A stretch of 64,000 bases of DNA from Manihot esculenta (taxonomy: Eukaryota > Streptophyta > Magnoliopsida > Malpighiales > Euphorbiaceae): contig NC_035172.2 in assembly GCF_001659605.2 (NCBI RefSeq), positions 21,063,973-21,127,972 of the forward strand. The letters are read 5' to 3'. The notes below the pieces were generated by a model. It saw nothing but the letters and a program-made list of their open reading frames with translations. It was not told the DNA's origin and made no database searches. Each line of letters starts with the position of its first letter. Position 1 is the stretch's first letter. This document shows positions 48,914-59,438 of this stretch, piece by piece. The translations under genes were made by a program, and so were the position numbers.

Positions 48914-51218
48914 TGTAATACCCGGCTAGACTCCGGTATCGGAATTCCTACCGTTCGGTGGAATCTCGGATGTCGAAAATCTCTGGAAGGGTAAAACGAT
49001 GTATTTATAAAATGTTTTCATGTTTTTGATGATGTTAAGTAAAAAGGAAAATGAGTTTTGAATGAAAATAGCCTTGGAGGAAGACCCAGGTTCGGCCGCC
49101 GAACATGCTTGTACTTCGGGTGTGCTTTAGGCCCCCGAAGGCATAAGTGAGGGAAGTCAAGGTTCGGCCGCCGAACCTTAAGTTCGGCCGCCGAACATGG
49201 CATGCATGCGGAGGCACGTTAGGCCCCCGAAAGTGGCCTGGCCAGCCACCTATAAAGGGGTCCTTTAGCCGAAATGGGTGAGTTTTTCTCCCCATTTTCG
49301 GCCAAGGTGAGCTCTCCACCGTCCCTCGCCGATTTTGAGTTTCTTCCTTCAAATCTTTCATGATTTTCACGGGTTTTCACTTTATTTTGAAGATTTTTGA
49401 GCATATAGCAAGTTTTGGAGCTTAGAGGTTCAAGGAACTCGATCTCTCCCATCTCCGAGCTAGGATCGTTTTTCCTCTCGATCTTGAAGAGGTAAGGGCC
49501 GATCTTGAGCTCATTGTATGTTTTAAACAAGTTTTAAGTTGATCCATGGTGTAGGAATGCATGTTTAGGTTTTGGTTGGTTTTATGGGTTATGTTAAGTT
49601 TTTTAGCAATGTATGATGTTGTGGTTGCTTGATGTGTTGTAGTTGGGGTTTAAGATAGTTTGAAGCCCCTAGGAGCTTGTATGCTTGAGTATGCATGTTG
49701 TAGATCAGATTTATGCATGTTTGTAGATCAGGTTTATGCATGTTTGAAAGGTTTGGGAGGCGTTTGTGCATGTTGGAGTTGCATTTCTGCCACTTTGGAG
49801 AAACTCAGGTTCGACCGCCGAATGGACTTTCGGCCGCCGAACCCGCTTGTGGAGGCAGCCTTCGGCTGCCGAAGCCTGCCCCCGAAAAAGGACTTTCGTC
49901 TTTGGAGGGCAGTTTCGGCCGCCGAAAGTGCCGCCGAACATGCATGAGTTTCGACTCTGTCTGGGAGTTTCGGTCGCCGAAGGTGCCGCCGAACCTGCCT
50001 GACTTTTGGCTCCGGAGGGACTTTCGGCCGCCGAACCTGCCGCCGAAAATGCCCTGTTCAGCCCTCCTTTGCATGAATTCTTTGATTGTTTTAAGGTGTT
50101 TTAAGGGGTTTTTAGGGGATGTTCTTAGAGTTATGTTTATGTATGTTAGGTCCCTCATTTGTCCACCTGTGTAGGTTCGGGCCCGAGGAACCAAGGACCC
50201 CAGCAGTGAGTTCAGCTGCTTCGATGTTTGTCTGAGTCAGCCAGAGGTGAGTGGAACTGAACTTAATCTTTTAAATTGAGAAATTAAATGTTTTATCATG
50301 TTTCATGCATCATGATTATGCAATAGGATGATTGCATTAGATTTCATGAATATGTTGCATCGCATTCTTTGTTGTTGATGTGGGTGAATGTTGGATGACC
50401 CAATTAGTCCCTGAGGAAAGAGCAGGACCCCATTCTACGGCCTGGCACGGAAATGAAAGACCAGGACCCCATTCTACGGCCTGGCACAGATATGGAACTC
50501 GAAGACCAGGTGCCCAGAGGAGGCCTTGGGGCAATGGTAAGTAATGTATGATATGACAGGAAGACCAGGACCCCATGCTACGGCCTGGCACGAAATGATG
50601 CTGAGGCTATTTGGTGACAAGTTCACCCAACCCTTGATGTGAATTGTCTGAGTTATGATGCATTTCATATGAGCATGTTTGTTAATATGTTTTTATGGTT
50701 CTACTCACTGGGCTTGTACCCCTCTCCCTTAACCCCCAGGTTTGCAGGTACAAGATAGAGCAGGAGATCGAATAGAGTAAAGTCTTGGTCATGTAATAGC
50801 TAGTAGTGGACATGATGGTTATTGTAATGTAATGTTGAGTTATGTAATGTAATGATGATATTGAGGTTTAGGAGTGTGCTTGACCATAGTGTGTTGTAAA
50901 TCCCTTTTTAGATACATGATCTTAAATGTTTATGGATGATTATGTTTAACCAAACTTAATGCATGATTATGTCACCCCATTGGAGCATAGATGAGGACTC
51001 CATAGTGGGGTTAATGTTAATGTCTATGTTAATGCATGCACAGGTTGAGTTTGGTTCATGAATGAAAAATAAAAGTTCAAATTTTTATGTATGATGTTGA
51101 TCATGTATGGGATTAAGCAGGTTCACAGGATGTATGTTTGGCTTGCTACAGGTTCCGGCGGCCTTAAGCCGATCTGGATTCTAGCGCCAGTAGCGGTTCG
51201 GTTTTTCGGGTCGTTACA
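48914..51218 (+). mobile_element. 5' LTR of gypsy element G3 (plus orientation)
   Basis: It runs from TGTAATACCCGG to CGGGTCGTTACA, 2.3 kb. TATAAA is at 49251-49256. Palindromes cluster at about 49088-49245 (upstream) and 49808-50050 (transcribed). Units of ACCAGGACCCC..CTACGGCCTGGCA recur at about 50420-50592. It is the inverted counterpart of the G5 LTR only 119 bases away. Confidence 0.9.
49251..49256 (+). promoter_or_regulatory. TATA box of the G3 5' LTR promoter
   Basis: TATAAA lies 338 bases into the LTR, right after GGCCAGCCACC, as in the sister LTRs. Candidate splice donors follow in the leader, for example AAGAG|GTAAGG near 49490. Confidence 0.65.
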
Positions 51219-51221
51219 GAG

Positions 51222-51233
51222 TGATATCAGAGC
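51222..51233 (+). other. Primer-binding site of G3, one mismatch
   Basis: TGATATCAGAGC differs by one G-to-A change from the tRNA-Met complement TGGTATCAGAGC seen in G1 and C2. Confidence 0.8.
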
Positions 51234-51489
51234 CCTAGGTTCATATGGTCGGACCTAGAGTGTCGAGCTCATAGAGGTTATAGAAGGTCAAGCACAATAG
51301 GAAGATCATGTCCACTAGGATAGGATAAAGAGTCCTGTCTTGAATGATGATGTGAAATGCCATGATTATATGCATGTGCATTAATGTTATGCTATGATAT
51401 GTGATGTATGTGATGCGGGTTCATGTGTTTGCACATGAACCATTTGATGCTAATGCTGGTATGATGTGTACTGTTTTTCAGAAAATAGG

Positions 51490-54400
51490 ATGAGAGGAAC
51501 TCGTCGATCTGCAAGATTGACTAGAGTACCACCTCAGGACGAGGGCACTGATGCCCGTCCTCCTGCATTGCCTAGGGCAATGTCCAGCAAGTCCAGCAGA
51601 GAAAGAGCAGTAAGAGACCCTAGAAGGTCTTTGGATCTGGGTAGAAGCAGATCAGTGAGAGGAACAGTGCAAGGGGATATGTCAGAGGATGTGGGGGATC
51701 AGATGGATGTGGATCAGAGGAGGGATGGCAGTCTCAGAGTAAGTATGTCAGAAGAGGGAATAGGAGAGTCCCAAAGAGGCACTCAGGCCTCGGGATTTGT
51801 TCAGCCACCTTACTACCCACCCTTTTCATATAATCCCGGGTATTCGATGGGAGGTACATCGGATTACCCCAGTTTTAACCCTTATCACTCTCAGATGCCA
51901 TACCCACCTTTCTACCCACCGTACCCACAGTACCCCATGTACCCACCCCCATCTTTCTATCCAGGTACAACAAACCCTACCCCAGGGGATGCTGCACCTC
52001 CTCCCCCACCAGCAGCACCTACTGTCCCAGAAACCCAAATGCCTAAACCTAGCTCATCTGGTGGGAGCAAGGTCAAGATGACCGATTACATGAAGCTGGG
52101 TGCTCCCCAGTTTGAAACCGGTGATGACCCGTTTGTGTACCTTGAGAGAGTCAAGACAATTACAGATGAGATAGGAGCTGATGACAGTAGAGCCATTCTT
52201 CACACTAAAATGCAAGAAGGCCCGAGAGTGGTTTAAGAACTATGTGAACCCGAGGTTGGACAGCCTATCATGGGAGGAGTTTGCAAATGAGTTTGCAGGA
52301 TGGGCTTTCCCTGATAGTTCAAGAGAATTGAAGATGATTGAGTTCGAGCAGCTGGGGCAGTCGGATGAGATGAGTGTGGATGAGTATACAAACAGATTCT
52401 TGGAGCTGTTGCTGTTTGCTGGGCAGAATCTGGATACAGATCAGAAGAAGTCAAGGAGGTATATCATGAAGCTCCATTCCAGGTATTCCTCCTTGATTCA
52501 GTCAGCAGAGAGGGAGAGTTTCCATGCCATAGTGGATATGGCTCGGAGGATGGAGGCTAGTGCTATCATTGAAGGGAAAGTCAAACAGTCAGTGGCACAG
52601 TCTTCTGGTTCTAAAATCCCAGGTGGGGGAAGGTTAGATCCCTCTACCTTGAGTGCAGCAGCTTCAGGCAGTAAGAGATGGAGTAAAGCCAAGTCTAAGA
52701 AGAGCAAGTTCTGGAGCAAGATCAAGTCGGGTCTGGGATTAGGGAGTGGTTCAAGCTCTGGTGCAGATAATGCAGTATGCAAGAAATATGGGAAGCCGCA
52801 CAAAGGGGTATGTCTAGTTGGGACGTCAGCCTGCTTCAGATGTGGGCAGGAGGGACACATAGCACGGGAGTGTCCTAGGCCAGCTTTTGGGGCACAGTCT
52901 CAGCAGACAGCTTCAGTCAGTGTGGCACAGCCAGTAGCTCCAGCCGTGACTCAGGCTAGTGGCAGAGGCCGAGGGAGAGGGGCAGCCTCTTCTTCAGCGG
53001 GATTCAGGGGTGAGGGTCCATCAGCTCCGGCACGGATCTTCACCATGACACAGCAGGAGGCGAATACATCCAACACCATGGTGTCAGGTAATCTCATCAT
53101 TGGGTGTTCATATGTTTATGCCTTAATGGACCCTGGTGCATCGCATTCTTTCATAGCTCCGAGAGCCGTCGAGAGGTTGGGATTGATGGTCTCTGGGTTA
53201 GAGTGTCCCCTATGGGTCAGTGGACCCAAGTGTGACCCGTCAGTAGCAGAGTTGGTCTGCCAGTGTAGTCCAGTTTTTGTGGAGGGAAGATACCTGTCCG
53301 CCGACCTTGTGGTTCTAGATTTGACAGATTTTGACGTCATTCTAGGGATGGGTTGGCTATCTACCCATGGTGCTACCTTGGATTGCAGAGACAAGGTAGT
53401 CAGGTTCAGATGTCAGGATGGGTCAGAGGTTGTCTTCAGAGGAGACAGGGGGAGTACACCTAGAGGTTTAATATCAGCCCTACAGGCTCGTAGGCTGCTC
53501 AGGAGAGGTTGTCAGGGTTTTCTAGCTCATGTGAGAGAGCTGGATAGTCATGTCAGAGAGCCTGCCTCAGTGCTAGTAGTCAGAGAGTTCTTAGATGTTT
53601 TCCCAGACGAGCTGCCAGGTTTACCATCTGCTAGGGAGATAGAGTTCGAGATAGAATTGATGCCTGGAACTAGACCAATCTCTATCCCTCCCTACAGGAT
53701 GGCACCAGCAGAATTGAAGGAGCTTAAGGAGCAGTTGCAAGAGTTGGTAGATAGAGGATTCATCCGACCGAGTACCTCACCTTGGGGTGCTCCAGTGCTA
53801 TTTGTGAAAAAGAAGGATGGATCTCTCAGACTTTGTATCGACTATAGGCAGTTGAACAAGGTCACTACCAAAAATAAGTACCCGTTGCCAAGGATCGACG
53901 ATCTATTTGACCAACTAGCCGGAGCAGGTTGTTTCTCCAAAATAGATCTGAGATCGGGGTACCATCAGCTAAGGATAAGAGAAGAGGATGTGCCGAAGAC
54001 AACCTTCAAGACCAGATATGGGCATTATGAGTTCCTTGTGATGCCATTCGGGTTAACCAACGCCCCTGTAGCATTCATGGATCTCATGAACAGAGTGTTT
54101 AGTCAATACCTGGATCACTTTGTTATTGTCTTTATAGATGATATCTTAGTGTATTCCAGGAATGTTGAGGAGCATGCCCATCATCTGAGGTTGGTTTTGT
54201 AGACCTTGAGGGAACATGGCTTGTATGCCAAGTTCTCCAAGTGTGAGTTCTGGCTGAGGAGTATTTCATTCTTGGGGCATGTGGTGTCAGAAAATGGAAT
54301 CGAGGTAGACCCCAAGAAAGTGGAAGCTGTAGCAAACTGGCCTAAACCCACTACAGTGACAGAGATCAAGAGCTTCTTGGGTTTAGCAGGTTACTACAGG

Positions 54401-55184
54401 AGGTTCGTTCAGGACTTCTCTAAGATTGCAGCTCCCATGACCAGACTGACTAAGAAGAACTAGAGGTTTGCGTGGACCGACCAGTGTGAGGAGAGTTTTG
54501 AGGAGCTAAAGAAGAGGTTGACTTCAGCACCAGTGTTAGCTCTGCCATCTAGTAATAAAGACTTCTCAGTCTATTGTGATGCGTCCCGTGTGGGACTGGG
54601 TTGTGTGCTGATGCAGAATGAAAGGGTGATTGCATATGCTTCTAGACAGCTAAAGAAGCATGAGTTGAATTACCCTGCACATGATCTAGAGATGACAGCA
54701 GTAATCTTTACACTCAAGATGTGGAGGCACTACCTTTATGGGGTAAAATGTGAGATCTTCACCGATCATAAGAGCCTGCAGTACATCTTGAGTTAGAGAG
54801 ATCTGAATCTGAGGCAGAGAAGATGGGTAGAACTACTCAGTGACTATGATTGCAAGATCCAGTACCATCTGGGTAAGGCGAATGTTGTGGCAGACGCCTT
54901 AAGCCGGAAATCACTTGGCAGTTTGTCCATATTTCAGCAGAGAGGAGGCCAGTAGTAAGGGAGTTCTTCGAGCTCTTGAATGAAGGGCTACAGTTGGAGT
55001 TATCTGGTACAGGTGCTTTAGTTGCCCAGATGAGAGTGGCACCCGTGTTTCTGGAGCAGGTGGCTCAGAAACAGCATGAGGACCCAGAGTTAGTGAAGAT
55101 TGCCAGGACTGTTCAGTCAGGCAAAGATAGTGAGTTCAGATTCGATAGTAAAGGGATCCTCCGCTATGGGAGCAGATTGTGTGT
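51490..55184 (+). pseudogene. gag-pol of gypsy element G3, frameshifted and truncated by X
   Basis: gag begins at 51490 (MRGTRRSARLTRVPP), with a Pro/Tyr-rich stretch at about 51805-51965. A deletion of about 13 bases near 52195 breaks the frame just before [15 protein letters not shown]. The rest of gag follows. A first cysteine motif has lost a Cys ([12 protein letters not shown]), and the zinc knuckle is near 52830-52872. Protease DPGASHSF (about 53128) and reverse transcriptase with [10 protein letters not shown] (about 54130) come next. TAG codons stand at 54200-54202, 54461-54463 and 54794-54796, each at a Gln position of sister copies. A one-base deletion lies near 54930. Integrase is cut at 55185 by element X, just before the HHCC finger. 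Confidence 0.9.
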
Positions 55185-57286
55185 TGACAGAATGGTTGTC
55201 GAGGCCGGTCAAAAATAATACAATTCAGCTACCAACAATTTTACAACTGTAGATAGTGGTGAAAGGATCGAATCCACAGGGAATTGATACTTACCTATTT
55301 TCCTTATCAAGACCAAATAAACAAACAGAAAATAAATAGACAATGAAAATAAATTGCAAGTAAAGTAAAAAGGGGGGTTTTGAGATTGATGGGATTAAAC
55401 TAATGATGAAAGCAATAAAAATAAAGCGAATAATAAAATAAAGAGAAAATAAATATTAGAAAAGCTCTAGTTGAAGAATTAGATCCACTTTAGTTGATGG
55501 GATTGATCATTGACACTTAGTTTCTTTTGATTGATTCAATAAATTGGTCATGGTGATGGAAGAAGCTTCTCACCACCATTATCTCTCCTTTTAGATTAAA
55601 TCAATTAGGGAAAGTCCTCCAATTAATTACTAATTAACAATTGCCAAAGAACGTCTTTGAGCCACAGGCCTTATACAATAGTCAATCGCATAAAGAAATA
55701 GAGAGAACCAATTCTAGTCACCCACATGCATGGAGACAACACTAGATCATGCAATTTCCTTGGTTGTGCACCAAGTGTTCTTATGTTTAAACAATTCAAG
55801 CAATTACGGACTTAAAATCATTCAAACCAACAATATATCACTTTGCAACAAAAATCAATGGAGATCTTAAATAACAAAGCAATAATGTCCTTAAGCATGA
55901 AATCACAAGAATACTGAATAACAAAAAGATAAACAATGTAGTCCAAGTCTCTCAATCCACAATACAACTAAAGCTTCACTTGCTCTTCAACTAGAATGAA
56001 AAGGGTTTCAGCCTCTCATGGCTGAAACAAAAATAAAATAAAAAAAATAAAGAAAGGAAGAAGGAGAGATGGTGTTGCTTGCAATCCCGCAGGTGTCTCC
56101 CAAGGGGAGTGTAAAGACCATGTAGAGGCTTCTTATGTGGCTTTTTATAGTTGAAAAGTGTTGCCCTAGGTCATACTTACTGCCCAAGAGGTATTTTCTG
56201 CCCAAGATGTGTATGAAAAGGAAAGAATCGCGCTTTTCGGCTTCAGAAGGAAGGCTGCGCGAAAATGCACTGCGGAAGGAAGTTGGTGCGCGCGGTTTGG
56301 TCTCAGAAAGGGAAGGAGGCGCAGATTGTGCTTCCTAAATAAGTTTAGATGCTGACCTTGCTTCCTAATTAGTGTAGAGGCTGCCCATATTGTTGCAGAA
56401 GAGGAAAGAATCGGACTGCAAGGCTTCAGAAGGAAGTTGGCGCGCAGATTGCTTTCAGAATAGGAAAGGAGCGTACCTTGTGCTTGAAAAGGAAGGAAGA
56501 GTGATCCAAGGCTGCCAATAGAGGAAGAAAAGTCGTGGCTTGATGTTCATAAGGAAATATGCACGTACTAAGGCTTTCAGAAGAGGAAGGACGCGCGGAT
56601 CATGCTTCCAGAAGAGGTGGCGCGCGCATGGATTGCAAAAGAGGCAGGAGAATGCAGTCATTAATGTGCAGAAGTGGAAAGATATCTGTCCAGTCTTTCC
56701 TTTTTAGGTGGAGCCTTCATTTGAATTTTAAACGCTGAACGCAGAAGAGGCAAGTGTGCCTTGATGAGACCTTGCTGCCTAAATTGGAAGATTTGACTGC
56801 TGCAGTACGTGCACATCTTTGAATAAGGAAAGAAAGATCTGCGATTCGAAATTCAAATAATTTCCTGACTGAGCTTTCCTTATTTGCTTTTGTCTCTGCA
56901 CTTTCCTCATTTGAAGACTTTCCTTTTCTGAAAACTTGCCTTATTTGAAAACTTTCCTTTTTGGCTTCATGCTCTAAATAAGGCAGGAAAGATTCTGCAG
57001 TTCGAATTTCGGACAGTTTGCTGACTGTGCTGTCTGACTCTTTCCTTATTTGGCACTTTCCATATATGAAAACTTTCCTTATTTGGAACTTTCCATATAT
57101 GAAAACTTTCCTTTTCTGGAACTTTCCATATTTGGCACTTTTTGGCAGTTTTAAGAGCATTTTCTCCAGATTGTCTCTTTACACCTAATATCTGCAAAAC
57201 ATGGTTAAAACCACAAAATTAGGTAGAAAAGGTGTAAATAAATATCAAGATTATCATGATAAAGTGGGCTAAATTATGCTCTGTCA
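55185..57286 (-). mobile_element. 3' LTR of unclassified LTR element X
   Basis: The ends TGACAGA and TCTGTCA are perfect 7-bp inverted repeats, 2.1 kb apart. The element sits inside G3 pol after TGTGT, the likely target duplication. A polypurine tract (minus GGTGTGGGGGTATT, 57287-57300) adjoins the right edge, so X is in minus orientation. The phrase GAAAGGATCGAATCCACAGG near 55260 is familiar from plant LTRs, but I cannot tie it to a lineage. Imperfect repeats of GAAAACTTTCC lie at about 56930-57140, and of AGAAGGAAG-type words at about 56210-56650. Confidence 0.8.
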
Positions 57287-58280
57287 AATACCCCCACACC
57301 TAACCTTTTGCTTGTCCTCAAGCAAACAAACATAGTTAAACAAGCTCTCCTTGCTTTGATCCTTTATGTCCACTTAAGTTCTTACTCTAAACCCCTATTT
57401 TGAAGCATTGCAATAAAGAATATATGCATCAAGGTTACTTACCTCTTTCCTTGTTTCCCTTTACTTACCATGGCTAGGATTGGTTTTACTCAAGAGAGAG
57501 ATCATACATGCACATTTCATTTGTTCAGTTAAAGACTTATTCTAGCTTTCAGAGTGATTTGCCCTTACCTTGAAGTACTTTATTCAGCCTTTTTGCACTT
57601 TATTCTTGCTTGGAAAAGTCACCAACCTTTTGACGTGAAGGTACATATTGGTGATACCCACCCCCAGTTACTCAGTTGGTCACCTGTCCAAGTGGCTACT
57701 AGCTCTGTTCATAGTCTTTTGACCATTGGAACAGTTTTCAATTTGTGCTTATGAAGTCTAGGCCTTTTCTGAATTTCTTTCTCTCAATGATTTGGGCAAA
57801 TCAAAACCAATTGCTAACAAGTCACATTAAGTTCATTCACACATCAATTAATTCATTCTCTCAAATGAGTGTCATCAATATATTTTTCACCATGGCAAGC
57901 TCAAAGATTCAATTCAAAAAGCAATTCCCAAACATGAATATATCTCATTGCAATTGATTCAACCTAGGTTTAAAGAGTCATCACATCAAATGGGTCATGG
58001 AAAGAAAGCTCATCCAACATAGTTCATCAGTTTGAGTAAAGCAAATCAAAACAAAACTGAAAACAAAATCAAACGCAAACTGAAAGGAAAAAAACTGAAA
58101 GGAAAATGCAAACTGAAAGGAAAAATGTGTCTAAAGCAAAAAATTAAAAATTTCAGAGATCCGCACCCCCACACCTAAATCATGCATTGTCCTCAATGTA
58201 TAGAAAACATAAAAGAACAAAGGAAACTGAGTACTCCCCTGGTGTGGTGTTGTATGGTGCGATCCACTTGGCAAGTTGCC
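57287..58280 (-). mobile_element. Non-coding 3' internal region of element X
   Basis: This lies between the polypurine tract and the end of the X reading frame. I see no domain. CCCCCACACCTAA occurs at both ends (57290 and 58166), so part of the region may be duplicated polypurine sequence. Confidence 0.6.
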
Positions 58281-59438
58281 TCAAGTAATTGGGGGAGGAA
58301 AAAGGGTCCCAACAGAATTAAGTGAATAGTGTAGCACGCCTTTTGATTTAGTCATAACCCATCTTATTTCTTTCATGTACTCGTGAAGTAACATGATCAG
58401 TTTCTCCTCTTTCAGATGAGGTGTGCCTCTAGCCCTTATGTTTGCATTTTTTAGCACTTCGAGCTTCAATTGATATTTCTCCATATGTAGCTGCAGTTTA
58501 GCATTGAGTTCGGGCAAAACAAATTCTACCTTATCTGGAGGCTTGGGCTAGCATAGATCTGCATGCTCCTTTGGTTTGGGTGCTTGGAATACCATTTGTT
58601 CCTTGTGAGCCTGGGCTGTTTGCATTGGAAGGCTGAAAGGAGTTTCAGATTCTTCTTTCTGAGCAGAACTTACCTGAAAGGGAGGCAGAAGACCACTGAT
58701 CTGCGATTGAAGCTGAAAGGACACAACTGAAAGGCTTTCAGGTACTCCTTCTTGCGCAAGGTTGGTCTGCAATGGCAGGCTGGAAGGAGTTTCATGCGAT
58801 GGAAGCTGAAGAAGTGTGACTGGAAGTGTTGCAGGACTGTCCTGCGCAAGGTTGATCTGCGCACCAAGCTGAAGTGGTGCGATCTGCTTCTGTTCATTAT
58901 GCGCATGGCTGCAGTCCACCTATTGGATGCAACAGTCAGTTTCTTTCAGTTCTGGCTCTTTCTGGCTCTCTTTCCTGCAAGGATCATCATTTAGCATATC
59001 ATTTTGATTTACATAAAAAACATCTTGGCTCATAAAATCAATGATATCTAAAGCAACAAGTTCTGTTTGATCAGTTGGATTGGACAAACTATCTTCTGGT
59101 TGGGTTTCTTCAGCAACTTGTTCTTGTACTTGCCATCTTTCATCATCAGCTTGACGCTCTTCCTCTTTTCTTACCATGTCTTCTCTCCATTTGGCGGCTA
59201 CTCGATCCACTTCCTGTTGGAAATTGTGCAAAGTCTCCAACATCTTATAAAGATTAGTTCTGGTATCTTCAGGTATTGCATATCTCGGCTGTCCATAGAA
59301 TCTTTCACATGCATGTACTTGTTGGAGTTGTTGTTCTTCAAAAGCTTGTTCAGCTTGGTCTATAACAAAACTTCTCATAGCAGCGATTTGTTCGTAAAGT
59401 TCCGCTAGGCGAAAAGGTGTACTTACCGCATCTTGTTC
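58281..59438 (-). pseudogene. 3'-terminal reading frame of element X, unknown function, two amber stops
   Basis: On the minus strand a single frame runs from the G4 junction at 59438 to a stop at 58281, interrupted only by TAG at 58920-58922 and 58548-58550. It gives about 385 residues. The N-terminal half is charged and helical (YEQIAAMRSFVIDQAEQAF, later VRKEEERQADDERWQ), probably coiled coil. The middle is rich in Gln, Ser, Pro and Leu with repeats resembling LPLQTNLAQ. The end (LNAKLQLHMEKYQLKLEVLK) is helical again. I recognise no gag, protease, polymerase or integrase motif. It could be an extra 3' ORF of a large gypsy element or the sole ORF of a non-autonomous element. Its 5' part is beyond G4. 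Confidence 0.55.

Noticed and set aside
56717..57197. Minus-strand open frame with repeated KxFIYGKFQIRK peptides
   Set aside because: It is produced by the short tandem repeats in the X LTR and has no independent support as a gene.
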